A DNA stretch of 64,000 nt from Chitinimonas sp036961565 (GTDB lineage Bacteria; Pseudomonadota; Gammaproteobacteria; Burkholderiales; Chitinimonadaceae): the NCBI RefSeq assembly GCF_036961565.1, contig NZ_JBAMDD010000021.1:3274-67273 (forward strand), read 5' to 3'. Of this stretch, positions 17,455 to 25,230 are shown piece after piece. The stretch's first letter is position 1. Each line of letters starts with the position of its first letter. A program made the position numbers and the translations under genes. The notes under the pieces were generated by a model. It worked only from the letters and a program-made list of their open reading frames with translations. It was not told the DNA's origin and searched no databases.

Positions 17455-18669
17455 TCAATTGAACTTGGCGAGGTCGATGCCCCACTTCTCTGCTTTTTCG
17501 TGTCCGGTAATGGCATCGGCGCCACCGCGGCCCATGGGGCGCGACAGGTCGACGATCTGCGGGGTGAGGTAGTGCCGTTTCTGGGTGTCGTAGAACACCT
17601 TGAGCTTGGGCTGCAGCAGGCTGTCGGGATGGTGTTCCACCACGATGCCCAGCCGGCCGCTTTCCAGCAGCACCAGGGTGCCGACGGGATAGATGCCGAT
17701 GCAGCGGGTAAAGGCCTTGACCAGATCGGGGTCGAGGTGGGTCTTACTCCACTCGAATATCTTGCGCAGCGCCTCGGTGGGGGGCATGCCCTTGTGGTAG
17801 CAACGGTCTGCGGTGATAGCGTCGTAGACATCGACGATGGCGGCCATGCGCGCCAGGGTGCTGATGTTGTTGGCAGTCAGCCTGTGGGGGTAGCCCGATC
17901 CATCAATGCGCTCGTGGTGGTGCAGGGTAATATCCAGCGGGATTTCATCTATCCCTTCGCTTTGCCTCAGCAGTTCAAAGCCATCCATGGGGTGGCGCTT
18001 GATGGTGGTGAACTCTTCGTCGGTGAGGCGGCCAGGCTTGTTCAGTATCTCGTCCGGCACCAGAGCCTTGCCGGTATCGTGCAGCAGCCCACCTAGGCCA
18101 GCCTGGTGCACGGTCTGGAGGTCAAAACCCGCCGACAGCGTAAAGGCGATCATCAGCGTGCCTACGCTAACCGAATGCAGGAAGGTGTATTCGTCCTTGT
18201 TCTTGATATGCGAGAGCCCAATCAGGGCGCCGGGGTTACGCAGCATGGATTCCGTCAGTGCGGTCACCATGGGCTCGACTTCTTCCAGCCGTATGGCGTG
18301 GCCCAGTCGGGCGTCACGCATCACATTCTTGACCAGCTTGGTGGCCTGGCCGCGCAGGTTGCGGGCGCGGCCTGCTTCTTCTTGCAGAGATACCTGCTGC
18401 ACGATGACCGGCTTGGCCTGCGCCACGGCCAGCAGCTCCTTGTCTAGCTGCTGCTGTAGCTCTTCATCGGTCTGGGCATGGGGGGCGTCCAGCCCCAGTT
18501 CGGTATCTACGGCAACAGTACGGATTCCACAGGCTAAGATAGTCTGTATGTCGTGCTCGCTCTCCAGCCTGAACTGCGAGCGCATAAAGGGATGCGCAGA
18601 CCAATCCACACCCAGATCATGGACATACATGCCGACTTTCAGCTCCTGACTGGGGACATGCTTGATCAT
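17455..18669 (-). CDS. HD-GYP domain c-di-GMP phosphodiesterase with DUF3391
   Basis: The 404-residue protein has an N-terminal DUF3391 domain (QELKVGMYVHDLGVDWSAHPF) and a C-terminal HD-GYP domain. The metal-binding signatures are intact: LLHDTGKALVPDEILNKPG, and HHHERIDGSGYPHRL carrying the GYP motif. Such enzymes hydrolyse c-di-GMP to GMP. The start at 18669 follows GGAG; an upstream extension to 18735 is rejected as unlike the family. It leads the operon with the chemoreceptor, divergent from the response regulator at 18807. Confidence 0.93.
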   Translation of the reverse strand: MIKHVPSQELKVGMYVHDLGVDWSAHPFMRSQFRLESEHDIQTILACGIRTVAVDTELGLDAPHAQTDEELQQQLDKELLAVAQAKPVIVQQVSLQEEAGRARNLRGQATKLVKNVMRDARLGHAIRLEEVEPMVTALTESMLRNPGALIGLSHIKNKDEYTFLHSVSVGTLMIAFTLSAGFDLQTVHQAGLGGLLHDTGKALVPDEILNKPGRLTDEEFTTIKRHPMDGFELLRQSEGIDEIPLDITLHHHERIDGSGYPHRLTANNISTLARMAAIVDVYDAITADRCYHKGMPPTEALRKIFEWSKTHLDPDLVKAFTRCIGIYPVGTLVLLESGRLGIVVEHHPDSLLQPKLKVFYDTQKRHYLTPQIVDLSRPMGRGGADAITGHEKAEKWGIDLAKFN

Positions 18670-18748
18670 GGATTGCTCCGATGCTTTGCGGCGGGGTTTG
18701 ATGTGGGTGTGCATGCGATGCATTCTGCGCGGCACCAGAGGATGGGGT

Positions 18749-18767
18749 AACTAGGTCGATGCCTAGT
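18749..18767. promoter_or_regulatory. palindromic operator-like element, copy 1
   Basis: ACTAGG-tcgatg-CCTAGT is a perfect 6-bp inverted repeat (18750-18767) in the 137-base divergent gap between the HD-GYP gene and the NarL-type regulator, 40 bases before the regulator's ATG. The same 18-base pattern AACTAGGTNNNTGCCTAG recurs at 19465-19482 before the kinase gene. Confidence 0.6.
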
Positions 18768-18806
18768 GCGCGCGCAGCCGGTTTATGACAAACCAATCAG
18801 GTGGCT

Positions 18807-19454
18807 ATGCAGCAAGCCAAAACACCGCGATACAGGGTGGTAATCGCCGATGACCACTTGCTGGTACGCAAAGGCATACGCGCCTTGGTGGAGGAGCTCG
18901 GCCATGAGGTGGTGGCCGAGGCGGATGAGGGTATTGCTGCCGTGGCTGCTGTTCTGGCGCTTGAGCCAGATCTGGCCTTGGTCGATATCGCCATGCCCGG
19001 CCTATCGGGCATAGAAGTGGTGCTGCGGGTAGCGGGCAGCCTGCCGGGTGTGCGTCTGCTGTATCTCTCTGGCCTGTCGGACAAGGATGCGGTGGTACAG
19101 GCGCTGCTGGCGGGTGCCGATGGCTATCTGCTCAAGGATTTTCTGCTGGATGACCTGGCGGGCGCCTTGCAAACCGTCATGCGGGGCGAGCGTTACCTGA
19201 GCCCCGGCTTGCCAGAAGCCATACATCAGGCGCTGGAGGGCAGTGAGGAGCCCTTGCTGACCGCCAGGCAGATCGAAGTGCTGCGGGGACTGGCCGATGG
19301 CTTGACCCTGAAGCAGATTGCCCGCGCCATGGAGGTGAGCCCCAAAACGGTGGAGTTTCACCGTGCCAAGCTCAGCGAGCGCCTGGGGATAAAGGATATT
19401 CCGGGTCTGGCGCGCTATGCCGCCAGGATGGGGTTGGTGGGTGGAAGCGGATAG
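18807..19454 (+). CDS. NarL/FixJ-type response regulator
   Basis: The 215-residue protein has a receiver domain (acidic pocket DD near residue 15, phosphoacceptor D60 in LALVDIAMPGLSG, conserved K in YLLKDF) and a LuxR-type HTH at the C-terminus (LTARQIEVLRGLADGLTLKQIARAMEVSPKTVEFHRAKL). It is the DNA-binding output of the phosphorelay encoded directly downstream. The ATG at 18807 is preferred; an in-frame GTG 6 bases earlier overlaps its ribosome site. The palindromes before this gene and before the kinase gene are attractive self-regulatory sites. Confidence 0.93.
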   Translation: MQQAKTPRYRVVIADDHLLVRKGIRALVEELGHEVVAEADEGIAAVAAVLALEPDLALVDIAMPGLSGIEVVLRVAGSLPGVRLLYLSGLSDKDAVVQALLAGADGYLLKDFLLDDLAGALQTVMRGERYLSPGLPEAIHQALEGSEEPLLTARQIEVLRGLADGLTLKQIARAMEVSPKTVEFHRAKLSERLGIKDIPGLARYAARMGLVGGSG

Positions 19455-19464
19455 GCCGGTGGGC

Positions 19465-19482
19465 AACTAGGTGCTTGCCTAG
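19465..19482. promoter_or_regulatory. palindromic operator-like element, copy 2
   Basis: AACTAGG-tgcttg-CCTAG repeats the AACTAGGTNNNTGCCTAG pattern seen at 18749-18766. It lies in the 57-base gap between the response regulator and hybrid kinase genes, 29 bases before the kinase ATG. Matching elements before both genes suggest a common regulator, most simply the NarL-type protein itself. Confidence 0.6.
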
Positions 19483-19511
19483 CTGACATCCTGCTGGGTT
19501 TGCATCAGCCT

Positions 19512-22500
19512 ATGCACATGAACGAACTCATCCTTCCCAATATGCTGCAGTCGGCCGGCCCAGGCAGTGTGTGGCGCCACCCCGTGGCTCGGCGCTTCCT
19601 GCTTGTTTATTGCTTGCTGGCCTTCACGGTACTGGCAGGTCTCGCCGCGGTGCTGTACCTGATGCGGCAACAGGCCTTGGGGCAGTCTGAGCGCGAATTG
19701 GCGAACCTGGGCCATCTGCTGGCAGGGCAGACACGCGACATGATACGCAGTGCCGATATCGTATTGCGTGATACCAGGGACGGGCTGATGCGTGCAAAGC
19801 AGGCGGGTGAAGTGCAGACCCCCGCTTATTTGCATGAACATTTTCGCCAGCGCATTGCTGGCGTGCCACAGATACGGTCCATGGTGCTGGCCAATGCCAG
19901 CTCTGAAATCATTGGCCATTCGCTGACCCCTACGCCCCGCTTGGCCATATCGGATACCTCCAGTTTCCGTGCTCACTTGCTGAATGATTCGAATAAGCTG
20001 CATGTGGCCGAGCCCCGGCAGTCGCGCATAGACGGGCAGTGGGGGGTAGCCCTGTCCCTGCGTATGGAAGATGAATACGGGCAGTTCGATGGCATTATCG
20101 GGGCGGCCATTGATCCCAATGTCGTGCAGCAGTTTTATCGGGCCATCGATCTGGGCGAGGGTACGGCTGTCTCCCTGTTTCGCGCAGATGGCATCTTGCT
20201 GGCGCGTTGGCCGCAGGTTGCCAATTCAATCGGGCTCTCATACAGCAACGATGAGATTTTCACCCAATTGCTGAGCAACAATGAGCAGGGTTTTACCGTG
20301 CTGAACAGCACGGTGGACAATCAGCGGCGACTATTGTTTGCCCAGCGTGTCGGTGAGTATCCGTTTGTGATTGCGGCTTCACGCACCGAAATGGCGACGT
20401 TTGCAGACTGGCGGCGTTACGCCGCGGTGTTAATCGGTGCGGCCGTCCTGCTTTTGCTGGGCACCGGCTGGCTGATGCTGCGCCTGGCAACCCAGGAGGC
20501 CAGGCGCAGATCGGCCGAGGATGAGTTGACGGGGACGGCCCAGCGTCTTCGGCTGATTGATCTGGCATCGCCCGTTGGGCTCTATGTGGCCGACGCCGCA
20601 GGCCAGCTCAGCTATGTGAACCCTGCCTATACCCAATTGCTCGGCGTACCGGCGCTACGTTTGTTGAATCAGGCCTGGATCACGCTGCTGCACCCCGATG
20701 ACTGCGAGGCTGTCAGTCGTGCCTGGCAGCAAGCCGTCGAGCGGGGCAAGTCTTTTGCTATGGAGTACCGCTATCTTTGCCCTGATGGCCGTTTGCTTTG
20801 GGTCAGCAATCGTGCCGAGCTGACGGTGGCATTGGAGGGGCGTGGCGGTTTTGTGGGGTCGATAGAGGACATTACTGCGCGGCGTGAGCGGGAGCAGCTG
20901 TTGCGCGAGACGCTGTCCTTACAGAATGCCGTGCTGGATGGTACGGCCTATTCCATTATTTCCACCGACCGCAGTGGTTTGATACGCAGTTTCAACCGGG
21001 GGGCGGAGCAGATGCTGGGTTTCTCTGCCGCCGAAATGGTCGGCAAGGCGACGCCGGCCCGGTTTCATGATCTGCAAGAGGTAGTGGCCCGGGCGGCGGT
21101 GCTGTCGGTTGAGTTGGGTGAGCCTATCCCGGTCGGGTTTGAGGTATTCGTGGTCAAGGCCCGTCTTGAGGGGGTGGAGGAGCGGGAGTGGAGCTATATC
21201 CGCAAGGATGGCCGGCGCATTCCGGTGCTGTTGTCGGTGACGCCGCTGCGCGATGAGCTGAGGGAGATCGATGGCTACCTGGGTGTGGCGCATGATCTCT
21301 CGGAATTTCGCAAGGTGGACAAGCTCAAGCGTGAGTTTGTCTCTATCGTCAGCCATGAGCTGCGTACGCCGCTCACCTCCATCCGTGGCTCGTTGGGCCT
21401 GGTGGCCGGGGGCATAGGCGGTGCGCTACCCGAGCGGGCCAATGAGCTGGTCAGGATAGCCCTGCAGAATGCCGAGCGCCTGGTGCGGTTGATCAACGAT
21501 ATCCTGGACATAGAACGTATCGACGCCGGCCAGTTGACCCTGCGCGCGCAATGCACCGAGATCATGCCGCTGCTGGAGCAGGCGCTGGCCGATAATCAGG
21601 GCTACGCCGACCACCATGGTGTACGTCTGCAGTGCTTTGGCCAGGTCAATGGCGCGCTGGTGGAGGTGGATGTCGATCGCTTTGGCCAGGTGATGGCCAA
21701 TCTGCTATCGAATGCCATCAAGTTCTCGCACTCCGGCGGCGGGGTGGAAGTCTCCGTCATGCGTGATGGCACGCGCTTGCGTATCGAAGTCTGCGACCAC
21801 GGTCCAGGCATTGCGCCAGCGTTTCGAGACAAGCTGTTTGAGCGCTTCAGTCAGGCGGACTCCACCGACGCCCGCCGTCGTGACGGTACGGGACTAGGGT
21901 TGGCGATATGCAAATCGCTGATGGCGCAGATGCACGGAGAAATTGGCTGCGATAGCAGCGTAGGGGCGGGTTGTTGTTTCTGGGTGAGCCTGCCTTTGCA
22001 GGGGCTGCCAAGCGGGCCTGCCGATATGCGGCCGCCTTCGCTGGCCCCCCGGATACTGCTGTTGGAACAGGATGAAAGCTGCGCCGCGCAACTGGCGCGA
22101 CCGCTGGTGGAGGCGGGTTTCCCGGTGGAACTGGTGTACGAGGCCAATGAGGCACTGCTGCGTTGGGAAAGCGGACGCTTTGGCGTGGCCTTGGTGGGGC
22201 CGCGTGCGGTCAGCGGTGGCGAGGGGCGGCTGGAGCAGATCATGTCCCGAGACCATCAGGCCAGGGCCATCCTGTTGCTTGGCGATACCCCAACGGCGAT
22301 ACCGGTGGACGCCCGCTTGCCCTGGCCCCTGGAACCCCAGCAGTTGCTGGCGGGGCTGCGGCGTGTACTGGTGGGTTTGCGCTCTGCCCAGGTATTGCTG
22401 ATTGACCATGATAGGGCACTGCAAACCCAGTTGGGGGCCCTCTTGCCACAGGGTGTGGCTTTGGATGGTGCCGATACCTTGTCTGCTGCACGCCATATGC

Positions 22501-22751
22501 TGTGCTGCCGTGATTATGACTTGGTGCTACTGGATCCGGCATTGCCAGATGGTGATGGGCTGGCATTGCTGCCGCTGTTGTATGGCTTGCCACTGCGCCC
22601 CGAAATTATCTTGCACACTTCAGAGGCGGCGCTGGATACCGGCCTGACGGGGGCGCTGCACCGCGTACCCAAGGATGGCAGCGTGGAGGCTGTAGCCGAC
22701 TTGATCAATCAGAAACTACGGCAGCGCCGTGGGCAGGAAGGCACACAATGA
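19512..22751 (+). CDS. hybrid sensor histidine kinase (periplasmic sensor-PAS-PAS-HisKA-HATPase-REC-REC)
   Basis: The 1079-residue membrane kinase has two membrane helices (about residues 22-45 and 300-325) around a Cache-like periplasmic sensor. Two PAS domains follow (GLYVADAAGQLSYVNPAY; YSIISTDRSGLIRSFN), then HisKA with H615 in SHELRTPL, and HATPase with DHGPGI and GTGLGLA. Two receiver domains complete it. The first is degenerate: the phosphoacceptor position reads VALVGPR without Asp. The second keeps D1008 in LVLLDPALPDGDG. The start is uncertain: 19512 and 19518 are ATGs, with no clear ribosome site. It overlaps the lone receiver gene by 4 bases. Confidence 0.92.
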   Translation: MHMNELILPNMLQSAGPGSVWRHPVARRFLLVYCLLAFTVLAGLAAVLYLMRQQALGQSERELANLGHLLAGQTRDMIRSADIVLRDTRDGLMRAKQAGEVQTPAYLHEHFRQRIAGVPQIRSMVLANASSEIIGHSLTPTPRLAISDTSSFRAHLLNDSNKLHVAEPRQSRIDGQWGVALSLRMEDEYGQFDGIIGAAIDPNVVQQFYRAIDLGEGTAVSLFRADGILLARWPQVANSIGLSYSNDEIFTQLLSNNEQGFTVLNSTVDNQRRLLFAQRVGEYPFVIAASRTEMATFADWRRYAAVLIGAAVLLLLGTGWLMLRLATQEARRRSAEDELTGTAQRLRLIDLASPVGLYVADAAGQLSYVNPAYTQLLGVPALRLLNQAWITLLHPDDCEAVSRAWQQAVERGKSFAMEYRYLCPDGRLLWVSNRAELTVALEGRGGFVGSIEDITARREREQLLRETLSLQNAVLDGTAYSIISTDRSGLIRSFNRGAEQMLGFSAAEMVGKATPARFHDLQEVVARAAVLSVELGEPIPVGFEVFVVKARLEGVEEREWSYIRKDGRRIPVLLSVTPLRDELREIDGYLGVAHDLSEFRKVDKLKREFVSIVSHELRTPLTSIRGSLGLVAGGIGGALPERANELVRIALQNAERLVRLINDILDIERIDAGQLTLRAQCTEIMPLLEQALADNQGYADHHGVRLQCFGQVNGALVEVDVDRFGQVMANLLSNAIKFSHSGGGVEVSVMRDGTRLRIEVCDHGPGIAPAFRDKLFERFSQADSTDARRRDGTGLGLAICKSLMAQMHGEIGCDSSVGAGCCFWVSLPLQGLPSGPADMRPPSLAPRILLLEQDESCAAQLARPLVEAGFPVELVYEANEALLRWESGRFGVALVGPRAVSGGEGRLEQIMSRDHQARAILLLGDTPTAIPVDARLPWPLEPQQLLAGLRRVLVGLRSAQVLLIDHDRALQTQLGALLPQGVALDGADTLSAARHMLCCRDYDLVLLDPALPDGDGLALLPLLYGLPLRPEIILHTSEAALDTGLTGALHRVPKDGSVEAVADLINQKLRQRRGQEGTQ

Positions 22752-23134
22752 GCATGCCCTTGCAGCGCATCCTGTATGTGGAGGATGACCCTTCCATCCA
22801 GACCGTCGTCAAGCTGGCGCTGGAACTGGTGGGGGGCTATCAGGTGGAAGTCTGTGACTCGGGTAGGGCGGCCATGGCGGCGCTGCAGCGCTTTCGTCCG
22901 CAACTGGCGCTGCTGGATGTCATGATGCCCGGCATGGATGGCCCAACCACCTTGCAGCACTTGCGCGAACAATTCGGATTTGAACGGCTGCCGGCGATTT
23001 TCATGACCGCCAAGGTGCAGCCTGCCGAGGTGGCGGTGCTCAAGTCTCAGGGCGCCTTGGGCGTGATAGCCAAACCGTTCGACCCCATGACGCTGGGCGG
23101 CGAGCTGGAGCGGCTCTGGTCGGGGCAACCGTGA
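22748..23134 (+). CDS. single-domain response regulator
   Basis: The 128-residue protein is a bare CheY-like receiver: acidic pocket EDD at residues 12-14, phosphoacceptor D57 in LALLDVMMPGMDG, T in FMTAK and K in IAKPFDP. There is no output domain. The start overlaps the kinase stop (ATGA) and the stop overlaps the Hpt start (TGATG). The three genes therefore look like a phosphorelay: kinase, receiver, Hpt. It may shuttle phosphate or act by protein-protein contact. Confidence 0.92.
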   Translation: MSMPLQRILYVEDDPSIQTVVKLALELVGGYQVEVCDSGRAAMAALQRFRPQLALLDVMMPGMDGPTTLQHLREQFGFERLPAIFMTAKVQPAEVAVLKSQGALGVIAKPFDPMTLGGELERLWSGQP

Positions 23135-23457
23135 TGAGCATGACACCTGAAAGGCAGAGGCTGGAAGCGGCGCTGCACACGCTGCGCCTGCAGTTTGCAC
23201 AGAACCTGGCTGCCGAGGTGGCCAAGGTGGATGCCCACCTGCTGCGCTGGCAGGCCGGCGATGAAGCGGCGCTGGGGGCGGCGATTGCGCTGGCCCACGG
23301 CTTGGCGGGGTCGGGTAGCTTGTTCGGCCGGCATGATGTGACGGTGGCGGCAAGGGCGCTGGAGCAACTCCTGTGTCATCTGCCCGATGACTGGCGCCTG
23401 CAATTGCCGGCCGCCAGGCTGGCCCTGTTGAAACTGGGCCGGGCGGCGACCGAATAA
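23134..23457 (+). CDS. Hpt domain phosphotransfer protein
   Basis: The 107-residue all-helical protein carries the Hpt signature HGLAGSGSLFG with the phosphorylatable H55, and fits a four-helix Hpt bundle in length. A GTG immediately before (23131) is in frame but the TGATG overlap supports the ATG at 23134. As the last gene of the relay it could pass phosphate from the receiver to the NarL-type regulator encoded at 18807, which is inference from gene order. Confidence 0.85.
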   Translation: MSMTPERQRLEAALHTLRLQFAQNLAAEVAKVDAHLLRWQAGDEAALGAAIALAHGLAGSGSLFGRHDVTVAARALEQLLCHLPDDWRLQLPAARLALLKLGRAATE

Positions 23458-23538
23458 CCATGCCTGCGCCGCTTGGGGGCTGCAGCGCTCGGTCTATCTG
23501 GCACACTGTGAGTGTCCCGTCCCTGATGAGCTGTACGT

Positions 23539-24246
23539 ATGAACACCCCGATTGAACAAGGCGTGCGTTACGACGCCCGCCATGCTGCCGCTTACGACCG
23601 CAAGATACGACAGCTGATTCCTGGCTACGAGACCTTACATATGCTGTCGGCCCATGTGTTGGCCGAGCAATTGCCTACGCAGGCGCGTATTCTGGTTTCA
23701 GGTAGCGGCAGCGGTGAGGAAATCCTGCGGTATGCCCAGATGAGGGCGGATTGGCTGGTCGATGGGCTGGACCCGAGTTCAGAGATGCATGCCGTGGCGC
23801 TGGGCAAATGCCGTGAGGCAGGCATAGGCCATCGCATCAAGCTGCTGCAGGGGCGCCCCGATAGCCTGGCCTTGGCCGACGGCTACGATGCGGTCACGTC
23901 TTTGCTGGTGATGCACTTCCTGCCCGATGATGGCAGCAAAGAGCGCTATCTGAACGCACTGGCCACGGCCTTGCGGCCAGGCGGTGTGCTGTTGTTGGCG
24001 GATTGGGTAGGGCAGCGCGGCGAGGCCGAATGTGAGGCGATGTTCAGGGTATGGCGCAGGCAGCAGGACGCCACGCGTGACAGGCCAGATCAGGTTGCAC
24101 TGGATTTCTCGCACCTGGAACAGCATGTCTACCCGGTATCGGCCCAGCGTCGCGCGGCGCTGCTGGCACAAGCTGGGCTGACAGCGGGCGCTTGCTACTG
24201 GCAGGCCTTGGGTTTGTCGGCCATTGTCGCGTACAAGCGGGCGTGA
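23539..24246 (+). CDS. class I SAM-dependent methyltransferase
   Basis: The 235-residue protein has a Rossmann methyltransferase fold. Motif I is ARILVSGSGSGEEIL (about residues 51-65), the acidic motif II is DGLDPSSEM, and the post-I region is GYDAVTSLLVMHFL followed by LRPGGVLLLADW. Substrate unknown. It starts 81 bases after the phosphorelay and may be a separate transcription unit; the likeness to trans-aconitate or ubiquinone-type small-molecule methyltransferases is only general. Confidence 0.85.
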   Translation: MNTPIEQGVRYDARHAAAYDRKIRQLIPGYETLHMLSAHVLAEQLPTQARILVSGSGSGEEILRYAQMRADWLVDGLDPSSEMHAVALGKCREAGIGHRIKLLQGRPDSLALADGYDAVTSLLVMHFLPDDGSKERYLNALATALRPGGVLLLADWVGQRGEAECEAMFRVWRRQQDATRDRPDQVALDFSHLEQHVYPVSAQRRAALLAQAGLTAGACYWQALGLSAIVAYKRA

Positions 24247-24277
24247 TCAATATCGCGCAACAAGGTGGCATAGCTTG

Positions 24278-24294
24278 CTAGGTCAGGTGCTTAG
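24278..24294. promoter_or_regulatory. degenerate copy of the CTAGGT/CCTAG palindrome
   Basis: CTAGGT-CAGG-TGCTTAG resembles AACTAGGTNNNTGCCTAG with one extra spacer base and one mismatch in the right arm. It lies 75 bases before the solute-binding protein gene, so this sensor gene pair could share control with the preceding phosphorelay. Weak evidence on its own. Confidence 0.3.
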
Positions 24295-24369
24295 CGGGTG
24301 GCACCCAGGTAAGGCGCCAGTACCTTTGCCGCAGGCTCTATAGCGGCTATCACGAACGGAGTGGGCGGT

Positions 24370-25230
24370 ATGTTGCGACATATCCTGTTTGTCTGTCTGT
24401 TGGGGCTGGTACTGCCAGGTATGGCGGATACCACTGCAGCCAGTACCTATCGGTTTGCGCCCGAATCAGACTATGGCCCCTTTGTGTTCCAGGATAGGGA
24501 CGGCGTCGTCAAGGGCTTGTCGGTCGATTACCTGAACCTGATCGCCGAACGTGGCGGCTTGCGTATCGAAACCCTGGCGGCTGCACCGCTGAGTGCCAAC
24601 CTGGCACTGGCCAGGCAAGGGCAGGCGGATATTCTCTCTTCCTTGCGGCCCACCCCTGAGCGGGGTGAATTCCTGCTGTTCACCCCGCCCTATGTGTCGG
24701 TGCCTGCCGTCTTGGTGGTGCCGGCAAACCGCAGCCTGCCTGTCGGCCTTGCGCAGATGGTGGGACAAAAGGTGGCGGTGGGTACGGGCTATGCAGTGGA
24801 GGCCTATGTGCGGCGGCAGTTTCCTGCCGTGCAGTGGTTGGGGATGCCGGACGATCACCAAGCCCTGCGGGCCATGCAGCGTGGGGAGGTGAGTGGCGTG
24901 GTGGCGGACATTGCCAGTATCCGGCACCTGCAGGCGCGGCACGGATTCGCTGAACTGGTGGTGGGGCCATCTGTGGGGTTCGATTACCCCTTGAGCATGG
25001 CCTATCGCAAGGATATGCCGGAACTGGGCCGGCTATTGGAGCGGGGCCTAGTGCAGATTACGCCCAGCGAGCGAGAACAGATATACCGGCGCTGGATAGG
25101 CGAAGCGCCGACGCCCGACCAAGTCGATCTGAACCCGATGCTCTACTACGCTGGCGGGGTGTTCTTTCTGCTGGCGGTAATTCTGGGCGGATGGCATGCC
25201 ATTGCAGTGCGAAAGTCATCGGGTGGCTAG
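24370..25230 (+). CDS. periplasmic solute-binding protein (family 3) with C-terminal membrane helix
   Basis: The 286-residue protein has a signal sequence (LRHILFVCLLGLVLPGMA), a bacterial family 3 binding domain (FAPESDYGPFVFQDRDGVVKGLSVDYLNLIAE... ANLALARQGQADILSSLRPTPER... YVSVPAVLVV) and a C-terminal membrane helix (YYAGGVFFLLAVILGGWHAI). That tail anchor is unusual for an ABC transporter receptor but normal for sensory proteins such as BvgS-type sensors. The start at 24370 follows GGAG with 8-base spacing. The stop overlaps the kinase gene, so this looks like the detached input module of the MASE1 kinase. Confidence 0.88.
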   Translation: MLRHILFVCLLGLVLPGMADTTAASTYRFAPESDYGPFVFQDRDGVVKGLSVDYLNLIAERGGLRIETLAAAPLSANLALARQGQADILSSLRPTPERGEFLLFTPPYVSVPAVLVVPANRSLPVGLAQMVGQKVAVGTGYAVEAYVRRQFPAVQWLGMPDDHQALRAMQRGEVSGVVADIASIRHLQARHGFAELVVGPSVGFDYPLSMAYRKDMPELGRLLERGLVQITPSEREQIYRRWIGEAPTPDQVDLNPMLYYAGGVFFLLAVILGGWHAIAVRKSSGG

